From the NCBI GenBank assembly GCA_024233005.1, contig JACKQE010000002.1, positions 620,001 through 684,000 on the forward strand: a stretch of DNA of 64,000 nt, read 5' to 3'. Every line of letters begins with the position of its first letter. The stretch's first letter is position 1. Source of the stretch: Akkermansiaceae bacterium (GTDB lineage Bacteria; Verrucomicrobiota; Verrucomicrobiia; Verrucomicrobiales; DEV007). This document shows positions 43,899 through 52,027 of the stretch, in pieces. The notes under the pieces are model-generated. The model was not told where the DNA came from. It saw only the letters and a program-made list of their open reading frames with translations, and searched no databases. Made by a program: the position numbers and the translations under genes.

Positions 43899-45305
43899 AT
43901 GGATGGTGACGAACTTTTCGCTCCGGAGCATGATGAGGCTTCCCCGGAGGAGCGGCGTGCCGCCGCGAAGGCCGGCAGCAGCGTGGCCCGGCACATGCCT
44001 CTGGCGGCCCGGATGAGACCCCGCAATCTGGATGAGTATGTCGGGCAGGCCCATATCCTCGGCCCGGGGAGATTGCTGCGGCGGGCCGTGGAAGCGGACC
44101 GGTTCACCTCGCTGATTTTTTATGGACCTCCGGGAGTGGGAAAAACCAGTCTTGCGGAGTTGATCGCCCGGCGCACCGACTCCCGGTTCGTCAATCTGAG
44201 CGGAGTGGAAAGCAACGTCGCCGAGATCCGCCAGGCGGTGGAGGCGGCCCGGACCTTTCAACGCACCCGGGGACAGGTCACCACGCTGTTTGTTGATGAG
44301 ATCCATCGCTTCAACAAAGCGCAGCAGGACGTCCTGCTGCCCCACATTGAACGGGGCACCGTGCGGTTCATCGGGGCCACGACCCACAATCCGTTTTTCT
44401 ATGTCAACACGCCGCTGGTCTCCCGCAGCCTGGTCTTCCAATTGGAACCGATCGCGGAGGCGGATCTGCGGCAGTTGCTGGAGCGGGCCTTGACCGATGG
44501 CGAGTGCGGTCTCGGCAAAATCCTCATCGAGATCACGCCCGAGGCCGCCACCCACCTCGTCACGATGTGTGACGGTGATGCTCGCAAGCTCCTGACTTCG
44601 CTGGAGCTGGCAGTGCTCACGACCGATCCGGACGAATCCACCGGCATCACGCACATCGATCTGGAGGTCGCGCAGGAGTCCATCCAACGCAAAGCCATCG
44701 TCTACGACGGGGATGGTGATGCCCACTACGACACGATCAGCGCCTTCATCAAAAGCATCCGCGGATCCGATCCCGATGCCGCCCTTTATTGGCTCGCCAA
44801 AATGCTTCATGCGGGGGAGGACATTCGTTTCATCGCCCGGCGCCTTGTCATCTCCGCAAGCGAGGACATTGGGATGGCGGATTCCTCCGGACTGCGCGTG
44901 GCCGTGGCCGCCCAGCAGGCGGTGGAATTCATCGGCATGCCCGAGGCCCGCATTCCCCTGGCCCATGCCACGGTTTACCTCGCGACCGCTCCGAAAAGCA
45001 ACCGGGCCTATGCCGCCATTGATGCCGCCCTGAAAGACGTGGCGACCGGTCGCACCCTGGCGGTTCCTCCTGCGTTGCGGACGAAAACCCGGAAAAAACT
45101 CGCCCTCGAAAGCGAAGCTGCCACCGAAGCCGAGACCGATTACCGGTATTCTCACGATTTCGAGGGAGGCTTTGTGCCGCAGGCTTATCTCCCGGAAGGA
45201 CGAACCTACTACCAACCCGGTGACAACGGTCAGGAAAAGCGCGTCCGGGAAAGGCTCGACTACTGGAGGGCACAGTTTGACGAGATGCGGAAGAAATCCG
45301 ACTGA
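43899..45305 (+). CDS. rarA: Replication-associated recombination protein A (RarA/MgsA AAA ATPase)
   Basis: A 468-residue AAA+ ATPase related to Mgs1/WRNIP1 that acts at stalled replication forks. Seen: MRPRNLDEYVGQAHILG, Walker A YGPPGVGKTSLAEL, Walker B FVDEIHRFNKAQQDVLLPHIE, sensor 1 FIGATTHNP, sensor 2 and the long C-terminal helical part ending YYQPGDNGQEKRVRERL. Length is usual for RarA. ATG 43899 follows the Rrf2 gene by 14 bases. It converges on the RidA-repeat gene. Confidence 0.95.
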   Translation: MDGDELFAPEHDEASPEERRAAAKAGSSVARHMPLAARMRPRNLDEYVGQAHILGPGRLLRRAVEADRFTSLIFYGPPGVGKTSLAELIARRTDSRFVNLSGVESNVAEIRQAVEAARTFQRTRGQVTTLFVDEIHRFNKAQQDVLLPHIERGTVRFIGATTHNPFFYVNTPLVSRSLVFQLEPIAEADLRQLLERALTDGECGLGKILIEITPEAATHLVTMCDGDARKLLTSLELAVLTTDPDESTGITHIDLEVAQESIQRKAIVYDGDGDAHYDTISAFIKSIRGSDPDAALYWLAKMLHAGEDIRFIARRLVISASEDIGMADSSGLRVAVAAQQAVEFIGMPEARIPLAHATVYLATAPKSNRAYAAIDAALKDVATGRTLAVPPALRTKTRKKLALESEAATEAETDYRYSHDFEGGFVPQAYLPEGRTYYQPGDNGQEKRVRERLDYWRAQFDEMRKKSD

Positions 45306-45358
45306 AACCGTGCCCTTTCGTTCCGTCATCATGGGGAACGCGTCCGGCCATGGCCAGT

Positions 45359-46423
45359 TTACCGCGGCTTCTCGACGGCGATCATGTCCAGCACGATGGC
45401 TTGTCCCGGCAGTCCGACCCCAGTGACGGATGATTTTGATGCCGCCGGGGGACGCAGGGGATCGTAATACTCCGGGCGCAGCAGGTTTAGGGCCTTGCTG
45501 GTTCCGTCACTGGACACATAATAGGTGGCCTTGATCAAATGCTCGAGGTCGGAACCGGACATTTCGGACCGTGTCTTGAGTTGTTCCAAAACGAAGCGTA
45601 CTTCTGTTTCGGGGTTTATTCCCTCTCCGTAAATTCCCCCCAGGAAGAGGAGCCCTCCGCGATTGACCCGAGCCATCCGGCAATAGACGGTCGGAGTGGT
45701 CATTCCCGGCGGAGTCAAAAACTCCAGGATCGGGGATTCCGCGGGAGCCTCCGGCGCGCTGGCGACGACTTCGATTTCGATCAGGGGGCTTCCCCATTCC
45801 GTCAGCACCAGAGGGGGAGTCTGGTCGCCGAAAAAACGGGCCACTTCATTCCGTACCGTGGCGGCTTCCCCCATGGGCGAGAAAAAGGCCTTCACTTGAA
45901 CCACTCGTTCCTTGTTGGAGCCAGCGTGGAGGAGACTTTTTTCCAGGCTCTGCAGGGTGGCTCGGGTGGCGCCGGCCAGGGTGCCATCCCCTTTTTCGGC
46001 CTGACCGGAGACAAAGAGCCGGGGACCTGGGGCGAGCACCCGGCTTCCCTCGACCGGGGCGTGCCCGGGGCGGGGGACCAGGGTCGCATCGACGGCGAAT
46101 CGGGCGCCTTCCGGCAGAGCGGTCTCCACAATGGTGATGGCCGGCCCGTTGCCGCCCATGGGAAAGGATTCCGCGAGTGACTGCCAGGCAAGGGCGGCGG
46201 CGGCGGGGTCGGATACCACGACGTGAAGCCGCACCAGACGGCCCGCTTCATTCCAGGGTTGCAAGGTCCGGCTCAGATCGGAAGTCAGGACCTGCGGGGT
46301 CCAGAGCAATGGGTCTGCGGCGCCCACACGGACCACCGGCGCTCCTGCCGGAGCCGCCTCCAGACTCGGGATCAGGGAAAGCATGGCTGCCAGCATCCAG
46401 CAGTGTGCCAAAGGGTGTTTCAT
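45359..46423 (-). CDS. Secreted protein with tandem RidA/YjgF-like domains
   Basis: A 354-residue protein with a signal peptide (HCWMLAAMLSLIPSLEA). Three chorismate-mutase-like (YjgF/RidA) units seem to follow each other: about 45-135 (degenerate), 135-225 (RLFVSGQAEKGDGTLAGATR, then VVQVKAFFSP) and 255-350 (LLFLGGIYGEGINPETEV, then LIKATYYVSSDGTSKALN). RidA normally is a cytosolic trimer that deaminates reactive enamines/imines; here the three units could make a single-chain trimer outside the cytoplasm. The key arginine of RidA is not obvious in either clear unit, so activity is uncertain. It converges on rarA. Confidence 0.72.
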   Translation of the reverse strand: MKHPLAHCWMLAAMLSLIPSLEAAPAGAPVVRVGAADPLLWTPQVLTSDLSRTLQPWNEAGRLVRLHVVVSDPAAAALAWQSLAESFPMGGNGPAITIVETALPEGARFAVDATLVPRPGHAPVEGSRVLAPGPRLFVSGQAEKGDGTLAGATRATLQSLEKSLLHAGSNKERVVQVKAFFSPMGEAATVRNEVARFFGDQTPPLVLTEWGSPLIEIEVVASAPEAPAESPILEFLTPPGMTTPTVYCRMARVNRGGLLFLGGIYGEGINPETEVRFVLEQLKTRSEMSGSDLEHLIKATYYVSSDGTSKALNLLRPEYYDPLRPPAASKSSVTGVGLPGQAIVLDMIAVEKPR

Positions 46424-46497
46424 GTCGGACAGTTTGAGGGAATCGGTCCCGTGGTGTCAATACCGTGGAGGTGGACGCGGCTGGTAAAAATCACCTA

Positions 46498-48096
46498 TCA
46501 CAGGCAGAGGAGGTAGGCAACCAGATCGTTTTCCTCCGCCTGCGTCAGTTTTAGTTCCAGCACCAGATTGAAAAAATTCACCGCGTCATGCAGCGTCGGG
46601 CACCGGCCATCGTGCAGGTAGGGAGGGGAGTCCTTGATGCCGCGGAGCGGAAAGGTTTTGATGGGTCCCTCAGGACGGCCGACATAAAACCGCTCCACTT
46701 GAAGGTCGTGCATGTAGTCATCGACAAAGGCCGGCCCACTGTGACACTGGACACATCCGGCTTTGCCATGGAACAAAGCCTCCCCACGAAGCTCGGCCTC
46801 GGTTGCCTTTCCGGGGATGAGTCGCAGCATGGGATTCAACTTCGGAGCCGGGGGATAGTCGAGGATGGAATTGAGATCCCCCATGCGGTTGGTCACCTCG
46901 CGTTTCACTGCCCGGGGTCCGATGGCCTGCTGCATGCCGGGATCACCGTCGAAGTATTCCTCCACTTCGGCGAAATGATCCATGCTGCGGATGGAACGTT
47001 TCGAGGAGAGCTGCATCAGGTTGTAGTTGCCCCTCATGGTGGGCGTGTCGACCCGAAGCCGGGCCATGTTGGGGCGGGAATCCGGCCCCAGTTCGAAGGC
47101 TCCGTTGGAGTGTCCGTTGACATGGCAGTCGAAGCAGGCCACGCCTTTGGACGGCTTTTCGGTGATCCGGTGGTTGGTGTGGTTGAACCAGGTGGTGGGG
47201 GAAGGACGGAGGAGCTCTTTGAGTCCCTCCATTTGTTCCGGAGTGAGGAGTCCGTCAAAAATCTCGTAATAATTGTCGAGCGTTACCTCGCGACCGTTGG
47301 TGACATCGCCCAGTTCCTTGTGGGTCGTGAGGAACATGGGCGGGGGAAACTCCGGCAGGTAAGCCTCGGGAATGTCCATGTCGACATCGATGCGCTCATG
47401 GTCCGGATGCACTTTGAGCCAGGATTGGGGGAAGACCATGTGGGCAACCGTCTGGATGGGATGGGCCAACGGTTTGTATGGGAACAGATCTTTGCTCCTA
47501 ATCTCCTCTGGAGAAAGTTGGGCGAGGGCTTCATGCGTGGCTACCCCCGGTGGCAGGGCCGCGACCGGTCCTTTCATGATGGCTTTCCCGCCGGACATGG
47601 CCGCTCCCGGAATGGCTTCACCCGTGAAATGGTAGCGACCGTTCATGTAGGCGGTGACGTCCTTCATCAGTTCCGGTTTCTGGCGCTTGTGGAAGTCCAG
47701 CCATTGCTCGAAACGCATCGGAAGATCCGGCGACGTGAACGAAGAAACTCCCCTCCCGTAGTAGTGCCAAAGATCGAACGGAGTTCGCATGCCTTTGGTG
47801 ACCATGGGATAAATGGTGAGACCTTCGAGGTGGTCTGAACCGCCCGATGCAGGAGCGGCTGGGGACTCTGCCGGTCCGGTGGCGGGGGCAGGCGGATCGG
47901 GTAGCGGTGGCGCGGCTGCAGAGTTCCGGTCCTCCTTGCCAAGGGACTCCTTGGAGGGGGGCACTTCACGCGGGAGATGCTTTTCCGGAACCCGGCTCAG
48001 TCCGGTGCCCTTGTATCGTTCGTAGGTCAGGGTGATGCCGACCGACAGGATGATGACGAAGACCGTGCCAACGAGGCGGGCAAGAGAATCTTTCAT
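46498..48096 (-). CDS. Membrane-anchored di-haem c-type cytochrome (cytochrome c peroxidase/MauG-like)
   Basis: A 532-residue protein. A single N-terminal helix (LVGTVFVIILSVGITLTY) anchors it, followed by a Pro/Ala-rich linker, so the body lies in the periplasm. Two haem c sites are visible: CFDCH at 321-325 and CVQCH at 448-452. The second half has family-like GEALFHGKAGCVQCHSGPAF, FPLRGIKDSPPYLHDGRCPTLHDAVNFF (given in part), and ends LTQAEENDLVAYLLCL, like BCCP/MauG. Length exceeds the ordinary peroxidase (about 330) by the N-terminal part. It overlaps the DoxX gene by four bases (ATGA). A longer frame reaches 48366, but ATG 48096 fits the membrane anchor. Confidence 0.86.
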   Translation of the reverse strand: MKDSLARLVGTVFVIILSVGITLTYERYKGTGLSRVPEKHLPREVPPSKESLGKEDRNSAAAPPLPDPPAPATGPAESPAAPASGGSDHLEGLTIYPMVTKGMRTPFDLWHYYGRGVSSFTSPDLPMRFEQWLDFHKRQKPELMKDVTAYMNGRYHFTGEAIPGAAMSGGKAIMKGPVAALPPGVATHEALAQLSPEEIRSKDLFPYKPLAHPIQTVAHMVFPQSWLKVHPDHERIDVDMDIPEAYLPEFPPPMFLTTHKELGDVTNGREVTLDNYYEIFDGLLTPEQMEGLKELLRPSPTTWFNHTNHRITEKPSKGVACFDCHVNGHSNGAFELGPDSRPNMARLRVDTPTMRGNYNLMQLSSKRSIRSMDHFAEVEEYFDGDPGMQQAIGPRAVKREVTNRMGDLNSILDYPPAPKLNPMLRLIPGKATEAELRGEALFHGKAGCVQCHSGPAFVDDYMHDLQVERFYVGRPEGPIKTFPLRGIKDSPPYLHDGRCPTLHDAVNFFNLVLELKLTQAEENDLVAYLLCL

Positions 48097-48650
48097 GGCG
48101 GGGGTGGTTGGTTGGTTTCGGGGGAGGTGCGGCGCCGTTGAGCGCTGCCGAAAGCGTGGGGCACGAGCACGGTCCAGCCTGCCGCGAGAAACACGAAGTT
48201 TTTGATGATGTACTGCCCTTCGAGGGTCGGGGCGAAGGGGGCGATTTTGAACAACATCTCCGGCATGTATATTGCCGGCAGGTAGGTGCCGGCCATGTGG
48301 AGAAAAAACATCACTGAAATGATCCGGGGGAATACTTTGAAGATCAAACCCAGGCCGATGGCGCATTCAAACACCGCGAGCAGGTGAAGGGAATGTTCCG
48401 GGTTGAGCCCTTGATGGAGCAGCTTCATCACCGTTTGTTCAGCAAGCCATTCCGCCGGACTCAGATCAGGAAAGAACTTGAGGAATCCAAAGTGGAAGTA
48501 GACATAGCCAAGGGCCAACCGGAGCAGGACAGGATCCTGCGTCGGCGGATCTCCGGTGCTGGCTGCGACATTCTGCACCGGCTTCTTTCCCTGGCCGGAG
48601 GGTATTGCGGGATCCACAGCAGTGGACTGACTGGTGGGGGTCTGATCCAT
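48093..48650 (-). CDS. DoxX-family membrane protein
   Basis: A 185-residue protein with four hydrophobic helices (VLLRLALGYVYFHFGFLKFF, HLLAVFECAIGLGLIFKVF, IISVMFFLHMAGTYLP and FVFLAAGWTVLVP). The FGFLKFFPDLSPAEWLAE segment and the four-helix plan fit the DoxX/DoxD-like group, whose founding member is a thiosulfate:quinone oxidoreductase subunit and which often accompanies redox enzymes. The N-terminal ~40 residues are polar. ATG 48650 is chosen; a longer frame reaches 49094 but overlaps the PQQ gene. Its stop overlaps the start of the di-haem cytochrome gene by four bases. Confidence 0.8.
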   Translation of the reverse strand: MDQTPTSQSTAVDPAIPSGQGKKPVQNVAASTGDPPTQDPVLLRLALGYVYFHFGFLKFFPDLSPAEWLAEQTVMKLLHQGLNPEHSLHLLAVFECAIGLGLIFKVFPRIISVMFFLHMAGTYLPAIYMPEMLFKIAPFAPTLEGQYIIKNFVFLAAGWTVLVPHAFGSAQRRRTSPETNQPPPP

Positions 48651-48837
48651 GGCTTTCAGATCGAAGGGTTGGCAATATCGCGCAAAGAGGCGGAAGAATC
48701 CACCCCAAGTTTGCCTGGAGATTCGGGGGTTTTGGAAGGGAGACGAACCGGCTGGAGTCCGTGACCACCCGACCCGTGTATGGCCGATATGGGCCATTGA
48801 TCCCGGCGGTCTCTCCTGCTGTAATGACTCCCATTCC

Positions 48838-50277
48838 ATGAACGCCTCGCCTTGCTTTTTTTCTGTCCTGATCCTTTTGGCCACCTCTGTCTGCCCGGTC
48901 CGGGCGGATGACTGGCCCCAGTTCCGGGGTAGTAACGGCAGCGGCGTTGCCACTGGAACAGAGCCGTTGCCCACCGAATTTTCCTTTGAAAACAAAGTGC
49001 TTTGGAAGGCCAAACTGGGCGATGGCATCGGTTCCTCGATCATCGTTGCGGGCCGCGTCTTCAACACGGCATTGACCAACGACTCGACTTTCACCGTCTA
49101 TTGCCACGAGGCGGCCACCGGCAAAGAGCTGTGGAAACGGGAGATCCCTGTCTCCAATCTGCCACGCATCACGCCGCCAAACAGCCACGCCTCCTCCACG
49201 GCCACAGCCGATGCCGAACGCGTCTACGTCTACATCAGCACCATCGGGTTGATCGCTCTGGATGCCGGCAATGGGTCTGAGATCTGGCGCCACCCCCTGC
49301 CCAAGCCCGCCTACCTGATGGACTGGGGTAGCGGAGCCTCTCCTGTCCTCATCGGGGACCGGTTGGTGTTTGCCCAGGATGATGACCTCAATTCATTTGT
49401 CATCTGCCTCGATGCCAAAACCGGAACCGAAAAGTGGCTTACGGCCCGCCCGGATATGCTTGCCGGTTATGCGCTGCCGGTGGTTTGCGAGGCCAAGGGG
49501 AGGAAGGACCTGGTCATCGCCGGATCCGGCAAACTCAAAGGGTACGATTTGGATACCGGCAGGGAAATCTGGACCTGCAACAGCCTCCTGCGCACCATCA
49601 TGACCTCGCCGGTGGTGCGCGATGATCTCATCTACATTGCGGTGCAGAGTTACGGTGATTCGACTCGGACTCTGAAATATGCCCTGCTGGAATGGCTCGA
49701 CACGAACCAGGATGGCAAACTGGCACGGGAGGAGATGCCCAAGGAGTTCCTCGAGCGTTTCGACGCCTCGGACAAAAACCATGACAAATTGATCGATGAA
49801 ACGGAAATCGACACCGCCTTTCAACATCCTGACAACCAGGCGGCCGGAGGCAACACGATCCAGGCGGTGCGCGGTGGCGGGGAGGGCAATGTCACCAAGA
49901 CCAACGTGGTGTGGAACATCGACAACAAGTCGCCCTCCAATCTGACGTCACCGCTGGTGTTCAACAACCGGCTTCATGTCGTGAAGTCCGGTGGCATCGC
50001 GAGTTGTTTCAACGCCACGGATGGCAGTACCGTGTGGGACCGGACCCGGATCAAAAACTTTGGCGACTACTACGCCTCGCCGATCGCTGCCGACGGCAAG
50101 ATTTTTGTGGCGGGACGCAATGGATTTGTGGTGGTCCTTGCCGATGGACCGGAATTGAAGATTCTCGCGAAAAATGACCTCGGAGAAGAAATCTTCGCCA
50201 CTCCTTCCGTCGCCGATGGCCGGTTATTCATCCGGACGCGGGAAAGTGTCTTCTGCATTTCCAATGAAGCCAAGTGA
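48838..50277 (+). CDS. Secreted PQQ-like beta-propeller protein with two EF-hands
   Basis: A 479-residue protein with signal peptide (FFSVLILLATSVCPVRA) and the typical opening DDWPQFRGSNGSG. Propeller repeats are seen as VYCHEAATGKELWKREI, GLIALDAGNGSEIWRHPL, ICLDAKTGTEKW, GYDLDTGREIW and CFNATDGSTVWDR. Between blades, about residues 290-325, are two EF-hand calcium loops, DTNQDGKLAREE and DKNHDKLIDETE. No obvious PQQ-binding or catalytic residues are seen, so it may be a binding or scaffold protein. Such proteins are numerous in Planctomycetes and Verrucomicrobia. I chose ATG 48838; the longer frame overlaps the DoxX leader. Confidence 0.85.
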   Translation: MNASPCFFSVLILLATSVCPVRADDWPQFRGSNGSGVATGTEPLPTEFSFENKVLWKAKLGDGIGSSIIVAGRVFNTALTNDSTFTVYCHEAATGKELWKREIPVSNLPRITPPNSHASSTATADAERVYVYISTIGLIALDAGNGSEIWRHPLPKPAYLMDWGSGASPVLIGDRLVFAQDDDLNSFVICLDAKTGTEKWLTARPDMLAGYALPVVCEAKGRKDLVIAGSGKLKGYDLDTGREIWTCNSLLRTIMTSPVVRDDLIYIAVQSYGDSTRTLKYALLEWLDTNQDGKLAREEMPKEFLERFDASDKNHDKLIDETEIDTAFQHPDNQAAGGNTIQAVRGGGEGNVTKTNVVWNIDNKSPSNLTSPLVFNNRLHVVKSGGIASCFNATDGSTVWDRTRIKNFGDYYASPIAADGKIFVAGRNGFVVVLADGPELKILAKNDLGEEIFATPSVADGRLFIRTRESVFCISNEAK

Positions 50278-50299
50278 TCTCCCGCAATTTTTGTTTTCA

Positions 50300-52018
50300 A
50301 TGAACTCTTTTCGCCGATTTGCATCCGTCATGGGGGTCTTCTTCCTGGCAATCACCGCCCGCGGTGAAGGCCCCGTGGTCACCCTGGTCACCGGGCCGGA
50401 GGCTCCTCCCTTGGAACTGCATGCCGCCAGTGAACTCTCCGGACTGCTGAAAATCCTGTTCAAGGCGGAAGTCACCCTCGTCAACGGCAATCCCCCGGCA
50501 GGGGATGCGAGGAATCTCATCCTTCTGGGAAGCCCGGACACCAATCCCGCGGTGAAAGCCGCCTGTGGGGAGGCCTGGCCCGCCGATCTTGGCAGCCAGG
50601 GGCATCTGGTGAAATCGTTCGGTCCGCGGCTGGTGATCGGCGGCGGCAGCCCTGCGGCCACGCTTTGGGCGGTCTATGAATTCGGTTATGCCAATGGGAT
50701 GCGGTATCTCTTGGGAGGTGATTTTCCACCGGTCGATCCTCCAATCTTCACATTGGCCGGATACGACACTGTGCTGAGGCCGAACCAGTCCGTGCGCGCT
50801 TGGCGGACTCTCGGGTCCCATCCTTCCAGCCAGGTTTCCTGGGGGCTTGCCGACCAGGAAAAGCTGCTCCGGCAGCTCTCCAAAATGAAGTTCAACCGCC
50901 TCACGTTGGTCATGCAGCCTTGGCAGGCGTTCGCCGGAGGCACGGCCCTGCAAGCAGGGTTGCTCTGGAAGGAACCCGTCCTGACAGTGACCGGGGACAC
51001 CGCGGGTCGCTCGGTTTTTGGCGGTGCGAAAATGTTCGACAATCCCGATCTGGCAGGAAAAGTGGACCCGGCAGAACGGGGCCAGGCCGCGGTGGGGCTC
51101 GCCCGCGGTCTCATCGCCGCGGCGCACCGGCTTGGGATGGAGGCGACGATTGAGTTGGCGGAGGCGGACGCTGCGGCTCTGGATCAGTGCGCTCAGAATT
51201 ATCCTGGCGTTGATGCTGTCAATCGCGGTGATGCCTCCGTTGTCCTGTACCTGGGGCAACCGCAAGGGGGCATGTTGCCCGAGATCTTCCCCCAAACATT
51301 GCCTGGTTCCAGCTCCGGTATGGTGGTCAAAGCCCCTCTGACGGCGCCAGCCTCATCGCACTCGATCACGGTTTCCTCCGGCAAGGGGATCGTCGGCTTT
51401 GCCATCGAGTCCTCCATCGTGGGCGATGGTAATCCCCAGGTGCATTTTCTGTCGCGAGCCGCGTTTGATGCCACCTTGAGTGAACACAAGGCGCTCGCTG
51501 AGTTGGTGGTCCCGATCTGTGGCGAGGGAGTCTCCGAAGCGCTTGCGTTGGGCTTCGCCTTCATTGAAGAGGCTTCCGCGCTGATAGCCAAGGAAGATCC
51601 CGGTTTTGCGGTTCCCGCTCCGGACCTGTTCCTCGAGCATTACACCACGGCGGAAATCGCCCCGGAGTGGTGGGCCAAAGCCAAGGAGCTCTATGGGAAA
51701 GGCGTCAATGAAATGTACCGGGCCAATACCCGGGCTCGCGACGGGGCTCGTCCGTTGCTGCTTTATCACGCAAAGCGCTACACCTTTGCCCTTCACTACC
51801 TGGGAGCCGTGGAAGCCGCCAGAAAGGCTGGCATCGCCCGGGCTGCCAAGGATGAGGACGCCTGGGCGGAGAACCTCGAATCGGCCATCGAATCGCTGCA
51901 CAATGCGCTCGGCATTTACAGCGAAGTGGCCGCTGACAACAGCGACCGCGCCGTGATCGCCCTGCTCAACGAATACGCCTACCGGCCCCTGCTCAAGGCT
52001 CTGGATGAAGGTCCCTGA
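50300..52018 (+). CDS. Secreted glycoside-hydrolase-like protein (GH20/GH67-type N-domain)
   Basis: A 572-residue protein with signal peptide (FRRFASVMGVFFLAITARG). The first ~120 residues resemble the small alpha/beta domain that precedes catalytic barrels in hexosaminidases and alpha-glucuronidases (PLELHAASELSGLLKILF, LVIGGGSPAATLWAVYEF). The following barrel-like part (MKFNRLTLVMQPW, GLIAAAHRLGMEATIEL) lacks catalytic acid residues I could identify and is shorter than full-length relatives. The C-terminal third is helical. I chose ATG 50300 because it opens the signal peptide; ATG 50264 is in frame and overlaps the previous gene. It follows the PQQ gene by 22 bases and converges on the PVC fusion. 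Confidence 0.65.
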   Translation: MNSFRRFASVMGVFFLAITARGEGPVVTLVTGPEAPPLELHAASELSGLLKILFKAEVTLVNGNPPAGDARNLILLGSPDTNPAVKAACGEAWPADLGSQGHLVKSFGPRLVIGGGSPAATLWAVYEFGYANGMRYLLGGDFPPVDPPIFTLAGYDTVLRPNQSVRAWRTLGSHPSSQVSWGLADQEKLLRQLSKMKFNRLTLVMQPWQAFAGGTALQAGLLWKEPVLTVTGDTAGRSVFGGAKMFDNPDLAGKVDPAERGQAAVGLARGLIAAAHRLGMEATIELAEADAAALDQCAQNYPGVDAVNRGDASVVLYLGQPQGGMLPEIFPQTLPGSSSGMVVKAPLTAPASSHSITVSSGKGIVGFAIESSIVGDGNPQVHFLSRAAFDATLSEHKALAELVVPICGEGVSEALALGFAFIEEASALIAKEDPGFAVPAPDLFLEHYTTAEIAPEWWAKAKELYGKGVNEMYRANTRARDGARPLLLYHAKRYTFALHYLGAVEAARKAGIARAAKDEDAWAENLESAIESLHNALGIYSEVAADNSDRAVIALLNEYAYRPLLKALDEGP

Positions 52019-52027
52019 GCACCGGAC

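Noticed and set aside
43821..45332. A 503-codon minus-strand frame
   Set aside because: Antisense to rarA and the end of the Rrf2 gene, both with strong motifs.
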